From: Mycobacterium talmoniae
Lineage (GTDB): Bacteria > Actinomycetota > Actinomycetes > Mycobacteriales > Mycobacteriaceae
Direction of reading: 5' to 3'
Length of the DNA: 64,000 bases
Assembly (NCBI GenBank): GCA_002967005.1
Contig: PPEA01000254.1
Location: 1 to 64,000, forward strand
A program made the position numbers and the translations under genes. This document shows positions 27,329-35,564 of the stretch, piece by piece. The notes below the pieces were generated by a model. The model saw only the letters and a program-made list of their open reading frames with translations, ran no database searches and was not told the DNA's origin. Within the stretch, counting starts at the first letter, position 1. Each line of letters starts with the position of its first letter.

Positions 27329-28863
27329 TGGTATGCCTCCACATAGCGGTTGATTAATATCCGTTTGGCGAGTTTGCCAGTGGCCAGCCTCGGCAGTTCG
27401 TCCACGAAGTCAACGGAACGTGGCGCCTTGTAGTGCGCTATGCGATCACGGACGTACGCGATGATCTCGTCGGCCAACTCATTGGACGCGGCAACACCGT
27501 CGCGAAGTTGGACGACGGCCTTGACCTGCTCACCCATCTCGGGGTCCGGTACGCCGATGATGGCGACGTCGGAAATCTTCGGATGCAATGCGAGAAGGTT
27601 CTCGATCTCCTGCGGGTAGATGTTCACCCCGCCGGAGATGATCATGAATGCCTTGCGGTCGGTGAGGAACAGGTAGCCGTCACCATCGACGTAGCCAACA
27701 TCGCCAACGGTGGTCCAATTGTCGTGCTCAGGATGCCGTGACGACGCCGTCTTGTCCGGGTCGTTGTGGTATTCGAAGGGCACGATGTCACGCTCGAAGT
27801 AGACTGTGCCCACCTCACCGCTCGGCTGCTCGACACCCTCGTCATCGCAGATGTGCAGGACACCGAGTGCGGCCTTGCCCACCGAACCGCGCTTAGCCTG
27901 CCATTCCGCCGTGGTGATGATGGTCGTCCCGTGTTGCTCAGTCGCCCCGTAATACTCGACCAGAATCGGGCCCCACCAACGAATCATCGCATCTTTGACG
28001 TCGGGCGGGCATGGTGCTGCCGCATGAACCGCCAACCGCAACGAGGAGACGTCGTACTTGGCCCGAATATCATCAGGCAATTGCAGCATCCGCACGAACA
28101 TGGTGGGCACCACTTGGGTGATCGTGACGCGGTAGCGCTCGATGGCCGCGAGCATTTGTTCGGCGTCGAACCGCTCCATCACCACAACCGTTGCACCCAG
28201 CGCCTGGGCCGTAGCACTCCACTTCAGTGGGGCAGTGTGATAGATCGGCGCCGGCGACAGATACACATCGCCGGGGCTGATCTTGAAGGCCCCCTCGAGT
28301 AGCGCCGTGAGCGGTTCCCCCGGTTCATCGACCTGGATGGGCAGCATCCGCGGCCTGATGCCCTTGGGCCGACCCGTGGTGCCCGAGGAGTACAGCATCT
28401 CGGTGCCCCTGGGCTGATCTGCCAGTCGCGGACCCGCCCCCGCGAGCAGCGCGGCGTAAGACTCGTAGCCGTCGAGGTGCCCCCCGAAGGAATACCAATG
28501 CTTCACGTCGGGAACGAGTTTCACCACTTGTGACGCCAACTGCTCCACCCCGGCGGATGCGATCACCGCTCGGGCGCCACTGTCGCGCACGATGTACGCC
28601 ACCTCGTCCGGCGCCAGATGCCAGTTGACCGCCGTGATATAGAGTCCCGAGCGGATGGCCGACCAATAGATCTCAAACGCCTCGGCGGCGTTGTCTGAGA
28701 TCATCGCGATGACATCACCTGGCCGAAGCCCGAGTCCGTGCAGCGCCGACGCCAACCGCGCCGAGCTGTCATCGAGTTCACCGTATGTCACAGTCCGGCC
28801 AGACCCGGCCATGATGACGGCAGGACGGTCCGGCGCGGACGCCGCGTGCGTACCCGGATACAT
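27325..28863 (-). CDS. FadD-type acyl-CoA synthetase/ligase
   Basis: 512 aa adenylate-forming enzyme that activates carboxylic acids to CoA thioesters via acyl-AMP. P-loop-like motif YSSGTTGRPKG near residue 160, A5 motif YYGATEQHG, A7/A8 motif TVGDVGYVDGDGYLFLTDRK, and the C-terminal catalytic Lys in PRLATGKLAKRIL. It resembles FadD4-like enzymes. Only five bases separate it from the SCP2 gene and its stop overlaps the P450 start, so it belongs to the oxidation operon and probably activates the acid formed there. Confidence 0.9.
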   Translation of the reverse strand: MYPGTHAASAPDRPAVIMAGSGRTVTYGELDDSSARLASALHGLGLRPGDVIAMISDNAAEAFEIYWSAIRSGLYITAVNWHLAPDEVAYIVRDSGARAVIASAGVEQLASQVVKLVPDVKHWYSFGGHLDGYESYAALLAGAGPRLADQPRGTEMLYSSGTTGRPKGIRPRMLPIQVDEPGEPLTALLEGAFKISPGDVYLSPAPIYHTAPLKWSATAQALGATVVVMERFDAEQMLAAIERYRVTITQVVPTMFVRMLQLPDDIRAKYDVSSLRLAVHAAAPCPPDVKDAMIRWWGPILVEYYGATEQHGTTIITTAEWQAKRGSVGKAALGVLHICDDEGVEQPSGEVGTVYFERDIVPFEYHNDPDKTASSRHPEHDNWTTVGDVGYVDGDGYLFLTDRKAFMIISGGVNIYPQEIENLLALHPKISDVAIIGVPDPEMGEQVKAVVQLRDGVAASNELADEIIAYVRDRIAHYKAPRSVDFVDELPRLATGKLAKRILINRYVEAYQ

Positions 28864-28868
28864 CGTCG

Positions 28869-29282
28869 CTAGACAATCAGGTCGTCGCGGCCATCATTCT
28901 TGAGCCGGTCGATGTAGACCGGGTAGAGCTTCTTGCCCATCGGTGCCAGCTTGAGCAAGCTGGCCACGTTGCCCTCAACCTTGATCTTCTTCTTGGCCAT
29001 TGCCAGCGGCAGATTCACTTTGCCCTGCCAGTAGGCGTTGCCCGTGTCTGCGGTCATCGACATGGTCGCCATCGGCTTCGGTTCGGCCGTGTCGCCCGAG
29101 CCGCTCTCCCGCACCGACTTGTTAGCCATATCGATCACCACGACGGCCTCCGGATCAGTGAAGTCGAAGGCGATCACCAGCCCGGTGTCCACCAGCTTCG
29201 GACCGATCTCTGGATCCTCAAAGGCCGACTCAAAGATCCCGCCAATGTACTTGGCGACCTCCGCCGAATTCTTGAACCCCAT
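28869..29282 (-). CDS. SCP2-type sterol/lipid-transfer protein
   Basis: 137 aa single-domain sterol-carrier-protein-2 fold, a soluble pocket that carries acyl-CoA, sterols or other lipids. Hallmarks: alternating strands VIAFDFTDPEAVVVIDMAN, the TMSMTADTGNAYWQGKVNLP segment and the helix AMAKKKIKVEGNVASLLKL. First gene of the operon; ATG 29282 follows AGAGGGAGAG. The palindrome 23 bases upstream probably controls the operon. It may deliver substrate to the P450 or CoA ligase. Confidence 0.88.
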   Translation of the reverse strand: MGFKNSAEVAKYIGGIFESAFEDPEIGPKLVDTGLVIAFDFTDPEAVVVIDMANKSVRESGSGDTAEPKPMATMSMTADTGNAYWQGKVNLPLAMAKKKIKVEGNVASLLKLAPMGKKLYPVYIDRLKNDGRDDLIV

Positions 29283-29304
29283 CGCAGCTCTCCCTCTGGT
29301 CCCT

Positions 29305-29326
29305 GAATCTATTTTTAATTAGATTC
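29305..29326. promoter_or_regulatory. Palindrome upstream of the omega-oxidation operon
   Basis: GAATCTA (29305-29311) and TAGATTC (29320-29326) form inverted arms 8 bases apart, just upstream of the SCP2 gene, first in the minus-strand operon. Likely a dimeric repressor operator. The TAGATT half-site also appears in the elements at 13457-13472 and 29758-29773. Confidence 0.5.
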
Positions 29327-29330
29327 TGTG

Positions 29331-29757
29331 CAGCTACTGCACACCACTGCCAGCGCGCTATCTGCCATCTGTGTGATGTGCGCACCCGACGGTACCACAT
29401 GATGCGTAGCTCACACCGCGATCGTCTGACCAGATAGGAGGCGGTTGATACCCCCGGGATGGTGTCAATCCGAACGGAGACGGCGTCCTACGAAGCAACG
29501 GGAGGGCATCACTGCACCACGACGCGCCTCACGAAAACACACCTTCAAAAATAAGATATTTACGACCAGGTTTGGCAACCAGCCGGCTGACCCGGAACTC
29601 CGGAGCGGTTCCGGGAGACGCTGCGGCCGACTGCGCGACATCGAACTCGCCGCCCGATCGGGACTCAGTTGTTGCCGCGGGATGACTCCAGACGAGCAGA
29701 TCCCCCACTGACGGCCAATCAACGCGACGCACGTACGGGTTTCATATTTGGAGAATA
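29331..29757. other. Intergenic stretch without recognisable gene
   Basis: This divergent gap between the SCP2 operon and the flavoprotein gene holds only short unsupported reading frames with no ribosome-binding site or family resemblance. The start of the stretch is AT-poor and featureless; regulatory elements flank it on both sides. Confidence 0.5.
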
Positions 29758-29773
29758 TTTTCTATCCTAGATT
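29758..29773 (+). promoter_or_regulatory. Conserved 16-mer upstream of flavoprotein gene
   Basis: TTTTCTATCCTAGATT, one mismatch from 13457-13472. It ends 27 bases before the ATG at 29801, so it overlaps the expected promoter; TATCCT could be a -10 hexamer and TCTA-N3-TAGA an operator. The distance and repeat elsewhere favour a regulator-binding site. Confidence 0.45.
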
Positions 29774-29800
29774 CAAAGTCGTCAGCTGAAGGAGACCTCT

Positions 29801-31534
29801 ATGCCCGCACCTCGCCTGGCCTACCCCATCAACGAGTCGAACACCCCGCACGGTGCCGACGTAGTGGTGGTCGGCTCTGGACACAATGGCTTGGTGGCCG
29901 CCGCCTACCTCGCGCAGGCAGGCCTCGACGTGCTCGTAGTGGAGGCCTCGCCGACGGCGGGGGGAATGACGGCCACCAATCCGTTCCCTGGGGCGCCCGA
30001 GTACACCATGAATGAAGCATCCATCCAGGCCTCCCTGTTCCGTACCACCACGATCAACGAAGATCTGGGCCTGTCGCGCAGGTTCGGCCTCAGGCAGACC
30101 GTCATCGACCCAGCACACTTCCAGCTCGCGGCGGACGGCTCCTCGCTGGGCTTGTGGCGCGACCCGCGGAAGACAGCAGATGAGCTGAGCTACTTCTCCA
30201 AGAGGGATGCCGCCGCCCTGTTGGACCTCTACGAGGTGATCGACGCCGCCGTCGCGATCGGGCTGCCGTTGATGCAGACCAGCGTGACGCGCCCCGAGCT
30301 GCCGGCGATCTTCAAGGCGATGAAGGCGGTGGCGAAGAACCGCAGGCAGCTGGTGAATATCGGCCGCTGGATGGCGAGTTCGCAGATGGAAGCTATTGAG
30401 GAGAGCTTCGAACACGACATGATCCGTGCACCGTTGCTGACGAGTCTTCCCTTCATGCCGTTCGATGCCGACATGTCCGGTTGGTCGCTGATCTACCTCG
30501 GCGTGCTGAGCAAGTACGGGGTCGCAATGTTTCACGGCGGCACCGGATCGTTCCCCCGCGCGCTGATCGCCAGCATCGAGTCCAACGGCGGTCGCATCAT
30601 CACCAGCGCTCCGGTGGAGGAGATTGTCATGACCGGTGAGCGCGCCACCGGCGTGCGCCTGGTGAACGGCCAGGAGATTGTGGCGCGGCGCGGGGTACTC
30701 ACCGCGTGCAGCCCCCGGACCACACTGACGCGTCTGCTGCCCAGGGGCGTGCTGGAACACAAGAAGCAGAACGCCGCGGACCACATTCCCACCCGCAAGC
30801 GTGGCATCGCCGATGCAAAGATCAACGTCGCGCTGAGCGGCCGGATCGATATGTCCAAGCACGAGAAGTGGCGCGGCGATGGCATCGACCTGCGGTTGGC
30901 GTGCAACTGCTACCACACCTACGAGCAGGCCGCCGCGGCCGCGCGGTCCTGTGTCCGCGGTCAAGTGCCGGACGCGATCCCCGGCCTTGCGCAGGTCACC
31001 AACGCGTTCGATCCGTCGATGTCGCCCGAGGGCAAGGACTTGTGGTGGTTCTGGACCGGGCTTACACCGTCCTACCCGGAAGAGGGCTGGGACGTCGCCC
31101 GCAAGGAGATCACCGACAGCATCATCAAGGATGCTGAGTCGTACTACAAGGGCGTCGAGTCGATGCAGGTCGCCGTTCACCCACTGGTGCTCCCCGATAT
31201 CGAGGAGCGGTTCTGGGCGATCGACGGCAGCGTCTATCACGTTGACCCCACCATCACCCGGTTCGGGCCCAACAAGCCGGTGGCCGGATTCGCGGGCTAC
31301 AAGACACCCGTTCCAGGCCTCTACCTGACCGGCTCTGGCACCCATCCGGTGGCGGGCATCAGCGGCATGCCTGGGCAGAACGCCGCCCGCACGATGATCA
31401 AGGAGTTCGCCCTCGAGGACAAGGGCGGACGTCTTGGCGCGTTGAAGGCTAGGCTGGCCGGCGAGAAGCGGCGGGATGCAAATCCCTACACCAGTGGACA
31501 GAATGATCCGTTCCCCGCGGAGCTGCGGGGCTGA
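29801..31534 (+). CDS. Phytoene-desaturase-like FAD oxidoreductase
   Basis: 577 aa flavoprotein of the CrtI/amine-oxidase superfamily. N-terminal dinucleotide fold VVVVGSGHNGLVAAAYLAQA followed by VLVVEASPTAGGMTATN; a second FAD contact appears near the C-terminus (PGLYLTGSGTHPVAGISGMP and GQNAARTM). Members desaturate or isomerise carotenoids, sterol-like or other polyene lipids; the substrate here is unknown. ATG 29801 follows AAGGAG. It is divergent from the SCP2/FadD/P450 operon and preceded by the shared 16-mer. A 527-aa reading frame on the opposite strand is a composition shadow. Confidence 0.88.
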   Translation: MPAPRLAYPINESNTPHGADVVVVGSGHNGLVAAAYLAQAGLDVLVVEASPTAGGMTATNPFPGAPEYTMNEASIQASLFRTTTINEDLGLSRRFGLRQTVIDPAHFQLAADGSSLGLWRDPRKTADELSYFSKRDAAALLDLYEVIDAAVAIGLPLMQTSVTRPELPAIFKAMKAVAKNRRQLVNIGRWMASSQMEAIEESFEHDMIRAPLLTSLPFMPFDADMSGWSLIYLGVLSKYGVAMFHGGTGSFPRALIASIESNGGRIITSAPVEEIVMTGERATGVRLVNGQEIVARRGVLTACSPRTTLTRLLPRGVLEHKKQNAADHIPTRKRGIADAKINVALSGRIDMSKHEKWRGDGIDLRLACNCYHTYEQAAAAARSCVRGQVPDAIPGLAQVTNAFDPSMSPEGKDLWWFWTGLTPSYPEEGWDVARKEITDSIIKDAESYYKGVESMQVAVHPLVLPDIEERFWAIDGSVYHVDPTITRFGPNKPVAGFAGYKTPVPGLYLTGSGTHPVAGISGMPGQNAARTMIKEFALEDKGGRLGALKARLAGEKRRDANPYTSGQNDPFPAELRG

Positions 31535-31617
31535 GCCCGGCAGTCACGCCTCGGGACGCAGGCCCGTCTGATGCTACAGGCGCGCCGGGCCCGCGGTGAC
31601 TTTGCGTCAGCGGTCTT

Positions 31618-31698
31618 AGTGGCGTCGATGAGCTTGTAAGCCATCATGATTCCACCCGGTACGTAATCCCGGCCCTTGGTGACGCGCCAGCGATACCG
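31618..31698 (-). mobile_element. Fragment of an IS256-family transposase
   Basis: About 27 codons spelling RYRWRVTKGRDYVPGGIMM then AYKLIDAT, which match the C-terminal end of IS256/Mutator transposases (R.RVTKG.....GI.MAYKLI.A). Nothing else of the element remains. It directly adjoins an mmpS fragment, so an insertion followed by deletion probably happened here. Confidence 0.5.
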
Positions 31699-31764
31699 CA
31701 TCGGTGGCAGAGTCGATACTCCAGCCAGCCGCGGTAGCGGCCAAGTCGGCCCGAGTGCCAGACG

Positions 31765-31833
31765 CATGCTGGCGTCACCCTGTGCGACGATATTGGCCGA
31801 CATCGACGGCAACGTCGTCACAATGGTGCACAT
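31765..31833 (-). pseudogene. Fragment of an mmpS gene
   Basis: Encodes TIVTTLPSMSANIVAQGD, identical to a segment of the MmpS at 40107-40544, and the DNA is also very similar to about 40200-40275. The 5' and 3' parts of the gene are missing and no mmpL follows. It is joined on one side to a transposase fragment and lies just downstream of the second lytic transglycosylase gene. Confidence 0.7.
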
Positions 31834-31867
31834 CTACTCCCGAAGGGGAACAAAGAAGACAGTGTCA

Positions 31868-33031
31868 TCACGGCGACGGAGGACCTGGTGGGCTGGTGTT
31901 CGGAGGCGCCGACGGCGGCTGCGCCGGCAGAGGGTCCTGCGGTCCGATGCAGATCACTGTACAACCGGAACTCACCGGGACCAGCGACTCGGCCGCCGGG
32001 GTCGGTTGTGGAGCGGATGTCATCGATTGACCGAGGTCGACCAGCGGGATCTGGGCTAGCGGGTCGGTGGGCGGCAGCCCATGGACGTTGAGCGGCAGGC
32101 CCGGTCCGAGCCCTTCCGGGTCGTCCAGGTGCATGTCGCCCAGCGGCGGCACGGGCCCGGCCAGCGGCGGCAGCTCCATCGGAACCACGCCGGTGGCGTA
32201 GGCTCCGGCCCAGCCCAGCACATTCCGTGCGTACGACATCGAGTTGTTGTAGCGCAATACTGCCGCCAACACCTGTGAATGGTCGTGCAAATTCAAGCCA
32301 CCGCTGCACAAATAACGGGCGGCCGCAAGCGTGGAGTCGTAGAGGTTCTGCGGATCAGCCATACCGTCGCCATCACCGTCTGAGGCATAGCGCGCCCAAG
32401 TACCCGGCAGGAACTGCATCGGACCCATTGCGCGCGCGTAGCTGGCCTGGCCACCGACGCTGCTTTGGAGGATGATCTCGTTGCCGGGCAACGTACCGTC
32501 CAAGGCAGGGCCGTAGATCGGCTGTATCGCGGTGCCGCGGGTATCCGTCGCGCCGCCGTTGGCGTGCATCGACTCGATACGCCCGATACCAGCCAGGAGA
32601 TTCCAGCTGATCCCGCAGTCCGGGTCGGACCCCGCCATCAGCTGCTCTGCATTGCGGTACGCAGACAACGCCATGGCCGGGATGCTCAGTGCGCCAGGAG
32701 AATGCACGGCAAGTGCTGGTGGCGGAGCCGAGACGGTGGCCTTAGCTATATGAAATGTGGTCGGCGGACGGGAGACCGTGACCACAGCCGTTCCCGGCGG
32801 GTCACTCACGACGGTCGTAACAGTCACGGCGGGAGTGACGGCGGTGTTGTGCGAAGCAGATGCGGGCAAGGTGAATCGGGGGCCTGCCGCGCCGACTGCT
32901 CCAGCGAACACAACCGTGGTGATCGCGGCGACGGTTAACGTCGGAGTCCGCAGCCGACCGACGAAGTCGGCAAACAACCTACCTGCCAAAGCCGGTTCCT
33001 TGGGCTGAGGCATCCGGCGGTGACGCGCCAT
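31868..33031 (-). CDS. Exported lytic transglycosylase (MltB-like), second copy
   Basis: 387 aa paralogue of the enzyme at 11033-12175. ATG 33031 follows GAAGGAAGG; the open frame continues upstream for 159 codons, but that part has no signal and non-coding composition. N-terminus MARHRRMPQPKEPALAGRLF, hydrophobic export segment (VAAITTVVFAGAVGAAG), linker, then GISWNLLAGIGRIESMHANG with catalytic Glu, RAMGPMQFLPGTWARYASDG, DPQNLYDSTLAAARYLC. The catalytic domains of the two copies are almost the same while linkers and the Pro-rich C-termini differ. It cuts peptidoglycan outside the cell; role unknown. Confidence 0.87.
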   Translation of the reverse strand: MARHRRMPQPKEPALAGRLFADFVGRLRTPTLTVAAITTVVFAGAVGAAGPRFTLPASASHNTAVTPAVTVTTVVSDPPGTAVVTVSRPPTTFHIAKATVSAPPPALAVHSPGALSIPAMALSAYRNAEQLMAGSDPDCGISWNLLAGIGRIESMHANGGATDTRGTAIQPIYGPALDGTLPGNEIILQSSVGGQASYARAMGPMQFLPGTWARYASDGDGDGMADPQNLYDSTLAAARYLCSGGLNLHDHSQVLAAVLRYNNSMSYARNVLGWAGAYATGVVPMELPPLAGPVPPLGDMHLDDPEGLGPGLPLNVHGLPPTDPLAQIPLVDLGQSMTSAPQPTPAAESLVPVSSGCTVICIGPQDPLPAQPPSAPPNTSPPGPPSP

Positions 33032-33293
33032 CTTGTTGAGCCTTCCTTCTATGCGCCCATCGACCGGCGCCGGTGTCAGTAGGCGCGTTGGGCGTGCATC
33101 GATGCGGTGGGCGCCTGGTCTCCGGGCTCGCAGCCGGAGAACAGGTGGGCCGCATCGTTGTGCGTGCCATTCAGCGCGTCGCGGATCGACATCGTGCATA
33201 GTCATCCCGGTCGCGGCACGGGTACCGGAACCCGGCACGGCGCGCGGTCGGCGTCCGACTCGGACGCCGCCCTGATTGCTGTGATGAGTTCCA

Positions 33294-34433
33294 TTAAGTG
33301 GCCTCGGCGGTGCGGCGTGATAGCGGCCGCACCCGACGGTGACCTCCTTGGCGCTGAAGGTTGTTCTGTGACCCCCTGATTCGTGGCGTGGCCGCACGGA
33401 TGTACTCACCGATCTGGCGCAGTGAGCGAGTGGCTTCGGGCACCACCGGTGCCATGAGCTGGAAGTCGTGAACCTGACCTGGCCAGATGCACACCTCGGC
33501 AGGCACACCGGCCGCCGTCAGGTTGGCAGCGGCCAACTGAGCGTCGTGCAGCAGCGCCTCCGCCCCGGACACGTGGATCAATGTCGGCGGCAGACCGGGT
33601 TCGATGTGCTCGAGCGGTTCGTAGGCTTCTTCGGTCTTGCCGTTAATGGTGTGCTTGGCGGTAGCGTCGGCGACCAGCGCGACCAGCGCGTCGAAAGCCT
33701 TGGGCGGAAACATCGCATCGGTCTTGATGTTGGGATGCGCCCGCTTGGGTCGTTGAGCTAGCTGCAGCAACGGCGAGATCGCGACCAGGGCCGCAGGTGT
33801 TTCGCCCTCGGCCTGTAGCCGCTGCGCCAATGCAAGCGCGAGGTAGCCCCCGGCGGAATCACCGGCCAGCACGATCTGTTCCGGCTCGTAGCCGCGTCCG
33901 CGCAGCCAACGGTAGGCGTCATGGCAGTCGTCGAGGGCCATCTCGACCGAGTGCTTTGGGATGAGCCGATAGATGGGCACCAGTACCGGCGCGTCGGCAT
34001 ATCGCGAGATCGAGGTGACCACCCGGCCGTGCGAGTTCGCCCCACCGGCCAGGAAAGCGCCGCCGTGCAAATAGAGCACCACCCGCCGGTTGCCGTCGGC
34101 GGGCAGCACGCCGCGGGCGCGGACAAGCTGCGCGGTTGCCGTAGGCAATGTCACCGTCGTCCGGATGGCATCGGGGGTCGGAATCGCGATGCTGCAGGCG
34201 AATTCGACGACGCCGAACGGCCAGGGAAGGTGCGGTACATAGCTACCCAGCGCCAGAGCGGGCCTGATCGTCAGCCGCGACATCAGTGCCACCAATCGGC
34301 CAGCCATACTCGGCGTGGACTGATCTTCCAAAATGACCGGACCGCGGCGCGTCCCGGATACCTGCTGACCCGCGGCGCCTGCCTCACACCTTGAGTGGGT
34401 AGTCGGTGGCGGCATCGATGCGAGGATGGTCAT
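33294..34433 (-). CDS. Alpha/beta-hydrolase, hormone-sensitive-lipase family esterase
   Basis: 379 aa. Oxyanion motif YLHGGAFLAGG, nucleophile elbow AGDSAGGYLALALAQ, acid residue region VSGAEALLHDAQ and His in PGQVHDFQLM, the HSL/LipH-type layout. About 75 N-terminal residues precede the catalytic domain, including a short hydrophobic stretch, so it may be membrane-associated. ATG 34433 overlaps the stop of the small gene upstream (ATGA), placing it last in the operon of small proteins running from 35514. Likely hydrolyses medium- or short-chain esters. Confidence 0.85.
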   Translation of the reverse strand: MTILASMPPPTTHSRCEAGAAGQQVSGTRRGPVILEDQSTPSMAGRLVALMSRLTIRPALALGSYVPHLPWPFGVVEFACSIAIPTPDAIRTTVTLPTATAQLVRARGVLPADGNRRVVLYLHGGAFLAGGANSHGRVVTSISRYADAPVLVPIYRLIPKHSVEMALDDCHDAYRWLRGRGYEPEQIVLAGDSAGGYLALALAQRLQAEGETPAALVAISPLLQLAQRPKRAHPNIKTDAMFPPKAFDALVALVADATAKHTINGKTEEAYEPLEHIEPGLPPTLIHVSGAEALLHDAQLAAANLTAAGVPAEVCIWPGQVHDFQLMAPVVPEATRSLRQIGEYIRAATPRIRGSQNNLQRQGGHRRVRPLSRRTAEAT

Positions 34434-34744
34434 TGGTTCGCCGCCCTCATGTACAGGCCGGCGATGAGTTCGAGCCACTGGTGGACGTCTCGTAGCGTTG
34501 GTAGCGGAATGCGGCGCGGGATCAGGTTGGTCTGCGACCGATCAAGACCATCGACGATCCTGGTCGTGACGTACATCAGCCAGTAGGGCCGGTCGACGGG
34601 TTGGAACGCGCCGCAGATTTCTGCCCGGTCGGGCCCGAATATGCTGATCCGCCGACCGCCGTCGTCGTCGACGGTGCTGACTACGGCCGCCGCCCCGGTG
34701 AGTACGCTGATTGCAGCCAGGTTTGCTTCTTGCACGTTCGGCAT
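34430..34744 (-). CDS. Small conserved protein of unknown function
   Basis: 104 aa from ATG 34744. Sequence MPNVQEANLAAISVLTGAAA then VVSTVDDDGGRRISIFGPDR, ending in an aromatic helix (VHQWLELIAGLYMRAANQ). No known motif recognised. Probably a compact alpha/beta fold. It starts five bases after the preceding gene's stop and its own stop overlaps the esterase start. Function unknown; the tight packing with the esterase suggests a shared process. Confidence 0.6.
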   Translation of the reverse strand: MPNVQEANLAAISVLTGAAAVVSTVDDDGGRRISIFGPDRAEICGAFQPVDRPYWLMYVTTRIVDGLDRSQTNLIPRRIPLPTLRDVHQWLELIAGLYMRAANQ

Positions 34745-34749
34745 TGCGG

Positions 34750-34950
34750 TCAGGGCTCCCGGATGGTGCGCGCGGGCGCTGCCTCGGAATAGGACTCGCC
34801 GTGGCCGGCGCGCAGCCTGACAAGTTCCCACGGGCAGACCATCCGCGAGGTGCCCATTGCCGTCTCAACTTGGATGAGCATGGTACCCACGTCGGTGACC
34901 GTGCCGACCCGCCGACCTTCGCGAACCCTGTCGCCTATATAGAATTGCAT
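34750..34950 (-). CDS. Small SH3-like protein, unknown function
   Basis: 66 aa from ATG 34950. Begins MQFYIGDRVREGRRVGTVTD, with GDRV and a GTV turn recalling small beta-barrel (DUF1918/KOW/SH3-like) proteins that bind nucleic acid or partners. The C-terminal tail is polar (SYSEAAPARTIREP). The upstream neighbour also has a GDTV-type start, so the two may be related barrels. Seen in a run of five very small genes. Confidence 0.55.
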   Translation of the reverse strand: MQFYIGDRVREGRRVGTVTDVGTMLIQVETAMGTSRMVCPWELVRLRAGHGESYSEAAPARTIREP

Positions 34951-35013
34951 TGTGCTGCCTCCAAGGGCTTCCCGTGCGTTGCTATCCCGTGCGGGAAGCG
35001 TCGATACCACCCG

Positions 35014-35220
35014 TCATGGCCGTCCCGGTTCGTAGTCGAGTCGCGGGACAGTTAGTTCATGACGCGTGTGCCAGCGGAGGGTGCCGGTCCCGTCGCGCCA
35101 GTAGACCTTGTACCTAATCGCCTCGGAGTCAACGATGATGCCGACGCCCCGCCGGTGGTCAGCTCGCGCCAGTACGGTGTCGCCCATCACCGGGATACTC
35201 GGGTTGCGCCCGACGATCAT
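35014..35220 (-). CDS. Small SH3-like protein, unknown function
   Basis: 68 aa from ATG 35220, overlapping the stop of the next upstream gene (ATGA). Sequence MIVGRNPSIPVMGDTVLARA, then GVGIIVDSEAIRYKVYWRDG, a pattern close to chromo/SH3-like barrels in which a conserved YKVxW strand follows a charged loop. No catalytic residues. Probably binds protein or nucleic acid, an inference from fold appearance. Confidence 0.55.
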   Translation of the reverse strand: MIVGRNPSIPVMGDTVLARADHRRGVGIIVDSEAIRYKVYWRDGTGTLRWHTRHELTVPRLDYEPGRP

Positions 35221-35405
35221 GGCCGAGGCCGTTCCCTGCGATGCCTGATCTCGGCGACGAAGCGACACCCGTCGTCGTCGACCACATCCCACGAAGACGG
35301 CCCACGCCACTGGGTAGTTCCCAGCGCGTGGACGGTACGGCGCGCATCCTCCTCCGAACGGATGTTCGCTAGCCGTCGTCCGTCACTAGTGATGACAGTC
35401 CACAT
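35217..35405 (-). CDS. Small protein of unknown function
   Basis: 62 aa from ATG 35405. MWTVITSDGRRLANIRSEED then a Trp-rich middle (TTQWRGPSSWDVVDDDGCRF). It may fold as a small beta sheet. Its stop overlaps the next gene, and its start lies inside the 42-aa gene upstream. No family recognised. Confidence 0.5.
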   Translation of the reverse strand: MWTVITSDGRRLANIRSEEDARRTVHALGTTQWRGPSSWDVVDDDGCRFVAEIRHRRERPRP

Positions 35406-35514
35406 GGCTACGGCCGATCGTGGGTGCTACCGGAACTAGGTACTGCCCGCCCCCTTGGAGCGGAGCACTAGAGGGCCGACCACCGGAGGCCGCCCCATGT
35501 GGTGTGGTCGTCAT
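35386..35514 (-). CDS. Leader-sized 42-aa protein
   Basis: First reading frame of the small-gene operon. ATG 35514 is preceded by a good site, AAGGGAGC, at proper spacing. The peptide MTTTPHGAASGGRPSSAPLQ ... GRSHVDCHH is Gly/Pro/Ser-rich and likely disordered; the end contains HVDCHH, which could bind metal. It overlaps the next gene by 20 bases. It may be a true small protein or a leader peptide that couples translation of the operon. Confidence 0.4.
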   Translation of the reverse strand: MTTTPHGAASGGRPSSAPLQGGGQYLVPVAPTIGRSHVDCHH

Positions 35515-35564
35515 GGTGTCGGCTCCCTTCACTGGTGCCCTGGCGAGCCAATCCGCCCGATGTG

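Noticed and set aside
29762-31345. 527-codon open frame antisense to the phytoene-desaturase-like gene
   Set aside because: High-GC composition shadow; no family resemblance, no ribosome-binding site, and the opposite strand encodes a clear flavoprotein.
33032-33508. 159-codon N-terminal extension of the second lytic transglycosylase
   Set aside because: No signal peptide at its start, non-coding composition, and a good ribosome-binding site precedes ATG 33031.
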